From Bolinopsis microptera (taxonomy: Eukaryota > Ctenophora > Tentaculata > Lobata > Bolinopsidae): a stretch of DNA of 64,000 bases. Of the stretch, positions 21,071-32,157 are shown one piece after another. Within the stretch, counting starts at the first letter, position 1, and each line of letters begins with the position of its first letter. The translations under genes were made by a program, and so were the position numbers. The stretch spans positions 8,347,411-8,411,410 of the forward strand of contig NC_087073.1 in the NCBI RefSeq assembly GCF_026151205.1, given 5' to 3'. The notes under the pieces were generated by a model. That model searched no databases. It saw nothing but the letters and a program-made list of their open reading frames with translations, and was not told the origin of the DNA.

Positions 21071-21636
21071 TACAATTACAAGTACAAGTTGCCTCTACTG
21101 ATTGAGTGATCACGCTGTTTTAAAGTCTGCGACACTAGATACGTTCCAAGTCCGTAAAAAGTCATCAACGTCATGTACATAAGATCACTATTAGTATTGC
21201 GCAAGCTATCAACTATCGTTGGTGATCAGATATTTCTATTTTATCTTCACTTTTTAAGCTTGAGTGCTCGTAATTGTTTGAACAGTAGAAGCCACTCTCC
21301 ATTTGACGGTTAATGATAATTTTATTTCTCTCCGTTTTCCATTTACTCAGTTTCATGTAGGGATGTTCGTGATGTTGCTTAGGAGTGATGTTGATGACGT
21401 GACGTGAGAACCTGCAGAAGATACACAATGCAACTTTCATCATCATACTCCTCTGGTATATCAATATGGTGAGTACTTCTTTCAGCTATTTATTTCTTCC
21501 TTATTACATTGTGTATTGATAATAGTAATTTTCAAAATCAGACATTCCCGTCTCCAGGAAATGATACAACTTTTAACAGACAATTTAAGTAGAGAAAATT
21601 TACTTTTACTTTGTCAAAATGATTTCATAATGCATT

Positions 21637-21792
21637 GGGGTCGTTCACATATTACGTAATCATTTTTTGGAACACCCCCCCCCCCCCTCCGTAATCAGTT
21701 TTACACATAGCTATTGTGTCAAAATTACACTAGCGTAATCATTCGGAAACCCCCTCCCCCCTCAGCTGATTACGTAATATGTGAACCACCCC
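21637..21792. mobile_element. MITE, copy B
   Basis: Duplicate of the element at 15856-16015 with the same ends and flanks. The C run is 13 rather than 17 long, the clearest difference between the two. Confidence 0.75.
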
Positions 21793-22082
21793 ATTTGACT
21801 GCAAATGATAAATTAGGCTAGCGAAGCCTAAATAGAAGGTAAACTCGTGATTACCATCCATAAAAAATATTGCGTAAAATATCTCAATTCAGTTAGATAT
21901 TAATGGCCAAAAATTAGAGTCAAAATCGGAACAAATTTGTCTTTTAACGCATTAATTTACTGCCTCACAGTATAACAGTTTAATCTTACGAAAACAACAC
22001 CATTGTTTTTTCTCATAACACTACATAAACATTTAAAGCCGATTTAATGTCAATCAGTCTCTCTAACCGAACTTGTCTGGAA

Positions 22083-23498
22083 TTAAACAGGCGTATCCTG
22101 TATGTCTGGAATTTCTTGTGGTACCTGATCTCCCGTTTGTAGTTCTGGTAGTCGGATCGCTTGATTAAGGAACGTTCCACCTTGAACACAAGGATTCGGT
22201 CTCTGGATGTGATGCTGCCTCGGTTGTTGTATTGCGTTGGGTCTCCGTCTTTGTGGACGTCTTACTTGCGTTGACGGTCTGAACAAGGAGAAGATATGGG
22301 ATATCTTCAGCTTTAAGAACTGTCTAAAACTTGTTACCATCAAAGAGTAGACGAAGAAGTTAGCCATGATGTTAAGGTATTGCAGGTGCACAACTGCTCG
22401 CAATGTAGTGGGGCTGGGCACTCCACTAGATGTTACCACCATTACAGGCCATGGTAGGTTGGAGGATAACAGGACTCCCACTGTGAACAGCACAGTTAAA
22501 ACACCCTCCCACCGCAGTCTATCTCCGTGGCGAACAGCTGATAACTTTGCCACCACCAGGAGAAGGAGTGATGAGACGACTAATGTGGCGAAGGAGAGCA
22601 TGGCAACCCCACCTACAGCGATAAAGGATATCCAGTACCATACTGGAATATTGGGGACAAAATGATCATAGTTGCAATGATAATCCTGGTAACTAAAGTA
22701 TAGGTTGTGTCTTAAGTAGATCACATTCCCAATAAGCACAGGAGAATACAAGCCCAGAGTCAGTAACCATGACACTGCTACACAGATTTTGTGTCCTAGC
22801 CGTAATGACCAGGGTCCAGTTTTCAGGGGGTACTTCACGACGAGGAGCTTCAGTGTTGTAAAGGCGCATGTTAAAAGTACGGTCACAACTACACTTGCTA
22901 ATTTTATATTCGCTTCAACATGACAGAGAAATCCACCTAGAACCCAGCGATCAGTTGTTAGAGCCAGAGTGCGGGGTAACACGATGAACATGGTTTGTGT
23001 GAGATCACAAACAGCCATGTGCTGCATAACGGCTACTATGACCTTGTGGTGTTTGATAGCGTTATATTTGCTAGTTGCTATCAGTATGATACTGTCCCCT
23101 ATTAGAGAAGCTAGGAGAACTGTAAGGCTCCATATAACCAAAACTGCTCGCTCGGTTCTATTTTTAATTCTATCTACGAGAAATCTGTACTGGATAGCGG
23201 AGTTGTGAGTGGAGTCATCTGCAGGTGATGCGCTTCGGGGAATTATCTGTTCACTATGAACTGTAGAGTTTTCATTCGGAGATTTATTGTCCCAACTTTG
23301 ATATTTCCTCCTAGACTCGGTAACAGCCACTTTTCCTCTGTATCCATCTTCTTTCTTGTCCGGTTTCATGGGACACTCTGTCTTATCATCAAGATCTGCA
23401 GCCATCAAAGTTAAACTGGCCCAGCCGCAGCTGTTCCAGAGTGTTATGACAACCGATATCAGCAGTGCTTTTCGAGTAAAATTGCTGAATATCATCAT
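22083..23498 (-). CDS. Orphan seven-transmembrane GPCR, duplicate B
   Basis: Intact 471-residue frame, the tandem copy of the gene at 16320-17735, equal in length and without gaps. About 14 residues differ, most of them in the N-terminal ectodomain and the tail and few in the helices. Hand counting gives about 35 nucleotide differences, of which roughly 20 are silent. Silent changes per site are therefore several times commoner than replacements, indicating that both copies have been kept as proteins. The altered DRY/NPxxY motifs are identical in both. Confidence 0.85.
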   Translation of the reverse strand: MMIFSNFTRKALLISVVITLWNSCGWASLTLMAADLDDKTECPMKPDKKEDGYRGKVAVTESRRKYQSWDNKSPNENSTVHSEQIIPRSASPADDSTHNSAIQYRFLVDRIKNRTERAVLVIWSLTVLLASLIGDSIILIATSKYNAIKHHKVIVAVMQHMAVCDLTQTMFIVLPRTLALTTDRWVLGGFLCHVEANIKLASVVVTVLLTCAFTTLKLLVVKYPLKTGPWSLRLGHKICVAVSWLLTLGLYSPVLIGNVIYLRHNLYFSYQDYHCNYDHFVPNIPVWYWISFIAVGGVAMLSFATLVVSSLLLLVVAKLSAVRHGDRLRWEGVLTVLFTVGVLLSSNLPWPVMVVTSSGVPSPTTLRAVVHLQYLNIMANFFVYSLMVTSFRQFLKLKISHIFSLFRPSTQVRRPQRRRPNAIQQPRQHHIQRPNPCVQGGTFLNQAIRLPELQTGDQVPQEIPDIQDTPV

Positions 23499-25827
23499 GT
23501 ACTTAAAGCTATAACTATAAGCTTCCTGGGAAAATTGAGAAAATTTAATTTAAAAATCTTACTATATTATGCAAACTAAATAAATAATTTTAAAATGTCT
23601 TGACACCACCCGCGATTGGTTTCTGGTTATAAAACCCATGTAACATCATCAACAAATGATAGCAGAGAGGAGAGGGTTGAATGAGGTAGAATTAGGTAGA
23701 ATTAGGTACTACGAGGTATTAACCGATATTAAGCGTCCGACGGACGGGCTAGTACTCATAAATCTGCCAGCTTAGGATAAACATATTTTTATTTTAAAGA
23801 AAATATCTTATATCTAAAAAAATGAGTATACTGAATCTTATGACCCAAATGAAATTCACGACTTAGCAAAAGCTTAACAATTGTCAGGACAATTTAAAAA
23901 TAAGAAATTTGAAATAATTTGAAATTTGAAAAGAGCAGAAAACATGAAATGATGATCACGACGCATTATTATTGGAAAATATGACCCACATAACTGATTA
24001 CGCAAAACTAATCTTTCTACAATTACAAATAATGGAACAGTAGAAGTTTAGTAATAGTAGGTGGGGTAAATGAAATAATTGCTGTGCCTGCTTCATCGTG
24101 ATGTCTGTATGACGGGGGAGCTATTTCTTCCTATATCTCTACTCAATGTAATATTTCCTGTAATCGTAAACCTTTTCTCGTTCGTCTAAAGAAAACACAG
24201 TATTATCATCTGTCCATAGAAATATAATACAGGAAAACAGCAGTTAATATCAAGGTTCTGATTATGCAGAATAATCACAATACTAATAGGTTCTGTCATT
24301 TTTTGGACGCTGGAGTGTAAATCTTCAACACTGTCTAATCATAAACATTAAATAGCTTGAAGAAAAATAACAAAAATCATTTTAATCTGCTGGCGCTGAA
24401 GAACATTTTACTATATTTTGCTGAAAACACCGATATAAGCACATTTGTTTATTACTCGCGAATGATGATATCGCCTAGGACGGGGGAATTGGATGCAACG
24501 ACCATTATTTCTCAGTCAACATTTTGTTGGTTATATTGACATTAATAGACATAAATTCCCAATATAATAAATGTAATTTACATAAATAATCGTTGAATAA
24601 TAGTTATACCCCTATTTTGTCGAGGAGATTCCTCTATGAGTATGGTGCACACTATGTATGTAGGATATCATTGTCTCACCCTACGCAGATTGCACGAGAT
24701 CACGTACAATTTCGCTGCTCGATTCTTATTGGTTGTATATTATAGTAAAGACACTCACTACTTTCTCGTCTGCTCACTGCTATTTGGTCATTGGTTGGGG
24801 GCTCAATATATTATTGTTATTATTTCATGGTGCAGTATAATAACTGCAGTAGTCGGTAGTCCCCAATCCCCATCTACAAGTACAACGCGGTCCCCCAGTA
24901 CAATGTACAACGTGGTTTATTTTGGGCAAAATTTTTCATCCCATTTTATTTTGAGTGAACGGAATAACATCCTGCGAACGAAATAACATCAAAGATCCTG
25001 CCATATCTTTCATTTCGTTTATATGGTGCTACCTCAGCTCAACAGCAATAAGCAACCACATACAAGATCATCTTATTCTTCAATAATGTCTTCATCGTTG
25101 ATCGTCCCTAAAATGCACAATAGCTCCCACGTGCATGTTTGAAAGCTGTTTTTAGCACGAAAATAGATGACCCATGTTTATAACGCGGTCTCCATGACAA
25201 CGCGAATTTTTAAAGCTAAATCTTTCATCCCAAAAACCGCGTTATACTTATAGGGCGGAACACTAATTAAATAAATACTAATTGGGCATCATTCCAACCA
25301 ATCAGAACGTGCGTGGTTAAACAGGCAGGTTAGCCAGTTAATATAATTATATGGGAACAACGAACACTTTAACAAGAATCAAAGCTCCTCATATTTCATC
25401 GTAAACTTATCTTTAAAAGTCTTGTTTGATTAATTTTCTTCGAAATTATACTCTAACTTTGAGTGATACTTTTGCTAATATTCCAGTTTGCAGTGCCATG
25501 AAATAAGAAGACGTAGCTTGTACAATGTACCTCAACTTAAGAAAGGATCATGACGGTGTTTGAGACTCAGAGTGACTTGTATATAATGTGTACCATTCGT
25601 CTACAACTATAATGCAGCTCCTAGTTCAGTATGGGGTCAAGCACACAACAGGTATATGACGATGAGTAGGGGGATCTTTATCAAACCGAAGCTTTTGAAG
25701 CTTTTGTTTTGCATGTTATTGCATTGTGAGTGATTTATTCAATGATGTTATTGTCGAAACTCATCCGGAATTGTTGTAAAATATTTTGAAAGTTGCTGCT
25801 CTTCAATCATAAATCATTGAAACTTTT
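23499..25827. other. Non-coding remainder of duplication copy B
   Basis: Mirrors the stretch after GPCR A, including the outward-facing ATTGG/TATAAAA pair at 23615-23634. No recognised gene. Confidence 0.4.
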
Positions 25828-25867
25828 AAAATCATCCTAACTGCTTAAAGTTAGTTAGGATGATTTT
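25828..25867. repeat. 15-bp perfect-stem hairpin, copy B
   Basis: Identical to the copy at 20065-20104 in both arms and loop. Confidence 0.65.
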
Positions 25868-25963
25868 ACATTGAAGTCGACTATAAGATGTATAATGACT
25901 ATCGCCCTGCCAAATTAGGAATATTCTAAATTAATAATACAATGGGTTCTTGCTTGTATCATA

Positions 25964-26582
25964 TTATGATTGCACACATACTCCGTGTCAAAATAAGAAT
26001 TCGTTTATTAACCGATATAATTAACATAACGAACAGTTGCTTGCAGTTGCAAATTTATCGATTAATTGATATTAATTTCCAGGACACACCTGCTCTTGAG
26101 AGTAATGACAAGATCGCGCAAAACTCGGAAGTTCTCCTCTCAAGCTTGTACAACATTTCTCACCCTCCCGTGATATTGGTACACCACCCCGATCTACTAA
26201 AGGGGTTAGAGCTGTTACGTGCCATGTTTCTTTGACAATTTAACTAAACAGATTTGCGACTATTGTAATATGTGGCTGTCCCTAATTTGGGGTCGAGACG
26301 AGACGAGATCTCGGCTACCACCAAATATTCTAGAAACAAACCGAACTCATTTTATAATCGTCTGTAAAGTTATGATGTGTTACTTTTGTGTCAGTAATAC
26401 CTCAAAAACCGGTTTATCAGAAGCTGTTCTGTGTCAAGCGGTGCTCTGCTGTGAGGGACACGGAACGGTGTCACAAAGTTCGGGCCCAAAATATTGTCCT
26501 GAGAATTGATCAAATCATTTGTCAACAATAGCAACCAACAAGACTTAGTTAGGCATCTCTCTATCCTTTGTATCACTCCTTT
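25964..26582. other. Unique stretch after the tandem duplication
   Basis: No recognised gene. The short plus-strand frames at 25942-26509 cross the duplication boundary and carry no domain. Confidence 0.4.
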
Positions 26583-27134
26583 CTATGCCAACCCTGGTGG
26601 GATGGTGCTAGTAATATTGCTACAAAAATTGTGACGCATTTGATGTCTTGACGAGCTTTGTCGGATTAAGAAAGTCAAAAATTGTCCAGACTTGACTATT
26701 CTCGGTTCCGCAATCTCGGGTTCCTCAAAAGGATCTTTTATCTGAAGTTTGCGAGGAAATAGATATTTTAATTTACAACACAAGTCACCCGCGAAATGTG
26801 TCATCCTATGTTTTTGCAGAGTTGTTGATCGATATTTGACTGGCGTTAGGTTTAAAGACATAAGTACTAACTCTCTGTTCTTTGTTCTTACACCAGTGCT
26901 GATCTTATGAGCTGAGATTTTCCAGATAACCAAGATATTTTGCAATCCCTCATATTTGAAACTAGCTTGTGAGATGTCAAACTCAGTAAAGCTTTGCTCA
27001 TATCCACAGTCAATTCCACTTAAAACATAAATAGTTAAGTCCAGCGAACACATACCGCTTTTCTCTTTAAAATGAGCAAATTTCACGATAATCCCGGTAC
27101 ATTGTAACAATGAAAATTGTTTTCCACAGCCCAT
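26583..27134 (-). CDS. Unrecognised open frame, about 183 codons, head-to-head with Islet
   Basis: The frame is open from before 27215 down to a stop at 26583; the first ATG in frame is at 27132-27134 and starts MGCGKQFSLLQC. Its length in this AT-rich background makes chance less likely, but I recognise no domain. It has scattered Cys, basic Lys/Arg-rich segments near the centre and no transmembrane helix. An acceptor-like TTACAG lies at about 27182-27187 just upstream, so it might be an internal or terminal exon. Its upstream end faces the Islet start about 280 bases away, so a shared promoter is possible. Confidence 0.35.
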   Translation of the reverse strand: MGCGKQFSLLQCTGIIVKFAHFKEKSGMCSLDLTIYVLSGIDCGYEQSFTEFDISQASFKYEGLQNILVIWKISAHKISTGVRTKNRELVLMSLNLTPVKYRSTTLQKHRMTHFAGDLCCKLKYLFPRKLQIKDPFEEPEIAEPRIVKSGQFLTFLIRQSSSRHQMRHNFCSNITSTIPPGLA

Positions 27135-27225
27135 ATATCTTACTAACGTGATCACAACAAATCCATTAAGTAAAATAGGTTCCTGTAACGACCGTCGCCC
27201 GCCCAATCCAGCCACATCACCTTCT

Positions 27226-27339
27226 CACGTGCCCGTTTTTTGTGGTCCTATCGCGCGGCTTTCCCAGGTCACGTGCTGCTTTTTACAACCAATACAAGAG
27301 AGGAAATTGATCATGTGACGACGTTAAGTGTACCACGTG
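27226..27339. promoter_or_regulatory. Cluster of three CACGTG E-boxes upstream of Islet
   Basis: CACGTG at 27226-27231, 27270-27275 and 27334-27339, within 190 bases of the Islet start codon, in a locally CpG-richer stretch. CACGTG is the palindromic core bound by bHLH factors such as USF, Myc and HES types. The cluster lies between two divergent frames and could regulate either. CACGTGA occurs elsewhere in the window too, so its significance needs a background estimate. Confidence 0.45.
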
Positions 27340-27414
27340 ACACGCCGCTCACTGCCTGCCTGCTGGGTATGCATGCTCTGTGCCAAAGAGATTTAGCTAG
27401 AGATTTGTTACAAT

Positions 27415-30400
27415 ATGTTGCGCGATGATCAGTTTATCAGCCCTTTACCAGGTGAGTAAGACTCCATCTCGAGGGTAACTGTCAAATTTTCACTGACACA
27501 TTTCGATATTTAACACCTCGCTGCTTATTGGCACATCACAATACCATGTGCACTGCTCATATACACTACACAAAATATTATAAGCAAAATTAAAATTTTG
27601 GGGGGTCCCTTATATAACTCTCAGCTAGGATTGGATGGTGGATCGTATAAGTCTGCATTTGCGTGACCGATCTGTTCAATGTCCATTAACTGTGCTCGGT
27701 ATGATGGCTAGGTACACTGACATAGTGAACCGATGTATATACCATCACTTTTTACTTCATCTTTCCTCAGGATGTACTTTGCTTTGACTTTTTATGCTTT
27801 TTTCTCGAATATCGCATATTTCTGCTTAATGGTTTTTGTCTGGCTTTTGTAGTTTGTCTACGATTTGTCCAGGCCATCAATTCCTTTTTTCATTACACTA
27901 TCGGGTATTTAACAATTTGTCATGACTGTACGATCTTTTTTGCCTAGAATTCTCCCAATTTGACAGCTAGAGAGTGAAGCTAGTAAAAAGACGTTTTTCG
28001 TTTCAATAAGTTGATATTCAGTTAACTTTCTGGCGCCTTTGTTTCATTATTAAGTCTTTACTCAACTGAGATTGTTTTAATAAGGGTAGTGTTGTGTGAA
28101 TGTTCGATTAAGTATTTTGTTTCTGTTGCCTGATGGATCCAGCTTTATGCGGTGTCAGATTCTTGAATTTTAAATATAGCCAATTAAAAGATTTATATTG
28201 CATTATGTCACTGTCGGTTCTTTGGGAGTCGAGTCTTGAGATTTTGGGGCAGTATTTTCAGAAATCAACGGATAAACCCACCAAAACCAAGGAACGGGAA
28301 TTTTGTACCTAATCTAGAATAGGTTAAAGGAACTATAATTCTCTGTTTGATCACATCCGCGAATGATAATCATTGAAATTAGATAATCGACTCGTTGATT
28401 TTTCCCCTCCTTAGCCGTATAAGTACAAGCAAGTAGCAACATACTAACGAAATGTTTCTCTTTTGCCATCTTGAGACAGGTCCGGGTGTTTGTCAAGTCT
28501 GTAAACTTGTAACAAACTCTGTTGGCTGGCTGTGGTTTACAGAAACTGCCATCTAAACTTGGTGATAGACAGCTATAAACAGGAATTGCGTACCCAATCG
28601 ATCCCTAATCTCATCTTTTTCAGTCGTTGTCTCAACCGGAGTAGTCATGCCCGGATAAGGGGGTCCTTTTTTGTGGAATCTCGGGTGGATGGTGCGGGTT
28701 GTAATGCACTTTTTCAAACCACGTCTGGAACTTCTCGTTACCATGTAATTTGCTCGTGCATATCGGGCTGTCTTTTACGGTCATTCATTTAATTGATTTG
28801 ATGATTTAAGCCGATTGTTACGTGGCGGAGATTACTGATTAATCCTTCCTTCTGTCTCAAATTTTGTCAAGTTTAGCTGTGATTTATTCGGTTAGTTTCA
28901 GTCTGTATAAAATGTGTTCTCGGAGAGGTAAGAGACAAATTTCTTTAAAATCCTATTGAACTTTCTTATTGATTATACATGAGCCTGAGGTTGAAATGTT
29001 AGGTCTCCTCGCCTAAAATACCAAATACTTGAATCATAGATACAACTCTTCCATTTTACATCATACTTGTTGCTCTGGGTAAAAGGTTATGGTGGTGGTC
29101 TGCTTATCGGCTGGTCCTTAACAGACTTGTTTTGAACCCTCGGGCAGTGCACCTTGGTTTTTTCCTGTTAAGTGGTACTTCTTTGAGCTGCCTAAATTTC
29201 CAAAACTACGGGAGGGATATTTGAAGACGTACATTATTAATCAAAGCTTTTTTGAGCCCTAAAGTCATAAAGAGTGATAATCGGCGTTTTGGCAGCTCCC
29301 ATTAGAGTATTTAAATCAAGGTTCATGGGGGTTGTTGGTGAACAAAGGCACCGTTTAAAAAGATTGCAAAACACAGCTATTAAATGTGATTTAATGGAAG
29401 GTAACACGTTGCTATCAGACACGGTAGTCACGTGGTACGGGAGTTTGCACACATTGCCGGTGGGGTGTCCCAGATTGCCGGCTCCCCCAAATACAGTGTG
29501 CCTGGTGAACCTCTATTAGCTGTTTAGCCCGGGTGTCCCTCCGGCCCTCCCATAATTGGGACCAGCTCACCCCCAACACGCAGCCTATTTAGATGTTTCT
29601 CCTGCTTATCAAGCACGCAACTATCCCTCTTTTAACTGTTTTTATATTTACTTAAATATTCGGGTTGTGACACCAGCCCGAATTTATCGCTTGCCTTCCA
29701 GTCTGAGTTTCATCACTCCGCGCGATCATGTTGCGGAGAAAACGCCCACAAAAAAATGTGACTGAAACGAGTCGAGATCGAAGTGGTTCAGAATTGTATC
29801 GTGGGGTTTTACCAGTTCTTAAGCTGACAAGTTATAAATTTCGTTGTATCTAATTCTAAAGAATTGCAGGTTAATTCGATAATTGAATTGACATTTCCGA
29901 TAAGTTAGACAAGGTCACTGCATAACGGTCACCTAGGGAATTACTTGTAAAATATATATATATATAGGGTCGATTTAGGAGTAAGCCATTGCCAATACAT
30001 TGAAATTACAATCTTAAAATTTCCTCGAATTTATTTTGATGTAATATATATGATCCAAAAATTAGTTATCGGATCTTTCGTTCTAGATTTGGCTGACATT
30101 TCTCGTATGCTGAACACGTATCCCCTAAATGTTCTGTTAAAGGATGAGACAGCTCGCTTTGTAAGAATAAGATTGTTGTCCCGTTACGTAGTTGCACATA
30201 TCAAGCAAGCTTTTACAAGTATCACCGTAATTAGGTAACCTATTACAGACCATAATTATTTATAGATCAGGTAATCCCACTATTTCTCCCGAATCACCTC
30301 CCCGAGATTATGATACTCCTCCCGGAATTTAATCACCCTGAGAAGGAGATTACGTAGCGGGTCCTCCTCCATACTGTCGTCCCAGTGGGGTCTATGCGAG

Positions 30401-32123
30401 CAGTGGTGCGGCTCTTCTCACTAGGTCCACTTCACTGGGTGTACCGGGCCGAATGATCCTGGGAGAATCTTGTTGGGTGGGGGGCCGCGCCAGCTTTACT
30501 TGCTCACTTGCACTTCTAGGATGTGGAATTTTGTGTGTGTGTGTGTGTGTGTGTGTAAGTGAGTGAGTGTGTTTGTTACTTCTATAAATATTTACCTTCC
30601 ATTTGTTTGGTGTCAATAGTTTTGTGTTGACTTTGCTGTCTGCATCCCCCGGTAGTGTGTCTACAGTCTGTATAACACGCGTGCTTTTGTCACTCTGCTT
30701 GCGTACCTTTCTGGTCGTGATTGTTGGCTTCTGGACTGTTTTCCGGATACTTCATCACAGATTTAAACTGTACTATTTAGTATATTTTCGTTCCAACCGT
30801 AGTGGTCAATGAACATGCCTCGTATCAAACGTACAAGATTCCAAATTGATGGCACCTCCTTTATTCTGCGTGCAGTTTAACCTCATCATTTTAGATTGAG
30901 TGTGCCAATCTCCTGTTTCCTCTCTAACTCACTGCGTTTGTAACCTTGTTTGATACTTTTGTTTCATAACAGTAACCTTATACGGACTCGTCACAAAAAA
31001 AGCTTGAGTACACCATTTTATCGAGCTTTGTGTGCTTGCTACTAATACTGCTATGTCGCAATCATTGTAGTGTATTAAATAGTATTTCAGCTGAGTCTGT
31101 GTACTAACATATCAATATATAGTCGCGTTATTATAATGTATTTTTATTGAGCGGTAATTTAGCCTGCTTTTTATTTGAATTACTGATAAGAATGGTGGTC
31201 GAGCTGATAAGAGAAACTGTGGTGGTAGTTCACACTTTAGTTATAATCAAACCGTGCTTTGGTTGTCGATAGGATTACACGAAATAGTAGCAAAGTTTTC
31301 TCGGAATAGGGCTACGTTTCATCTTAAAAGTCTATGTTTTATCGCTCTTATTGTTGGCAGCTTTGTATACTTTGATGAGTTTCCACCCTACTGTATAGTA
31401 GTAGTACAGTATATAACAACGAGCATTTGCCTCTGGACAGCACATCGAAATATAGCTTTTAAATGTGGTCTCCTGCCCTCCCCAGAGTGTTTGTATAATT
31501 TAATATATCTGCGGGACACCATTTCGTGCGTGTGTATTTTCCATGCCGTTTTAGCTACTCAGTCATAACTTTTACTTCAAGAAATATTCAAGAAATATGG
31601 ATTGAGGATTGTATAGTTGAAGACCTCTGATCAATATCAATGTATCTCCTAAATGAAAGGTAAATTTTCCGGTGGCACAGCTCGAGTTATGTTTGTAGTA
31701 CACTCGGCTGGTCGTGGCTTTTGTTTAGAATGATATCATTGTTATTTGTGTAACTGTTAGCAGCTTATTTTATCTTCATAATTTTAATTTGAACTCCGGT
31801 CATTGACTAAGAGATGTACAATGTGTTCATCATTTCGAAATCTTTTGAATTAATATTTGTCTCTAATTTATTTCTCATTATCCGTTCACTTTTCACACGG
31901 TGGCTGGTTAGTCAAGGTGTTTTACAAGAGAGGAGTGAGGACAAGGACGCGCCTCCTGGCTAATGTAGAAAGGTGTCCTGCAACGTATGAACCTGACTCG
32001 GCTCTGATGTCAATGCAAACCTTGAAAGAGAAAATTTGTTCTCAGACCTCGGTGCACGTAGTATATGTAGTTGTAGATTATACCTTTTAAGTAAAACTCT
32101 CGACAAGGCGGCAGAGAGGGAGG

Positions 32124-32157
<34 letters not shown>

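Larger units (their letters stand above)
20201..25963. repeat. Tandem segmental duplication, copy B (about 5.8 kb)
   Basis: Head-to-tail second copy. It follows copy A almost base for base to TTGTATCATA at 25963, where unique sequence resumes. The main length difference is an extra block of about 290 bases near 20777-21070. Smaller indels include loss of one arm of a palindrome present in copy A at 16110-16141. Confidence 0.9.

Noticed and set aside
14708-25963. Assembly artefact (collapsed or duplicated haplotypes) for the 5.5-kb tandem duplication
   Set aside because: About 2.5% coding divergence plus several indels is more than I would expect from a simple assembler repeat, although high heterozygosity cannot be fully excluded without reads.
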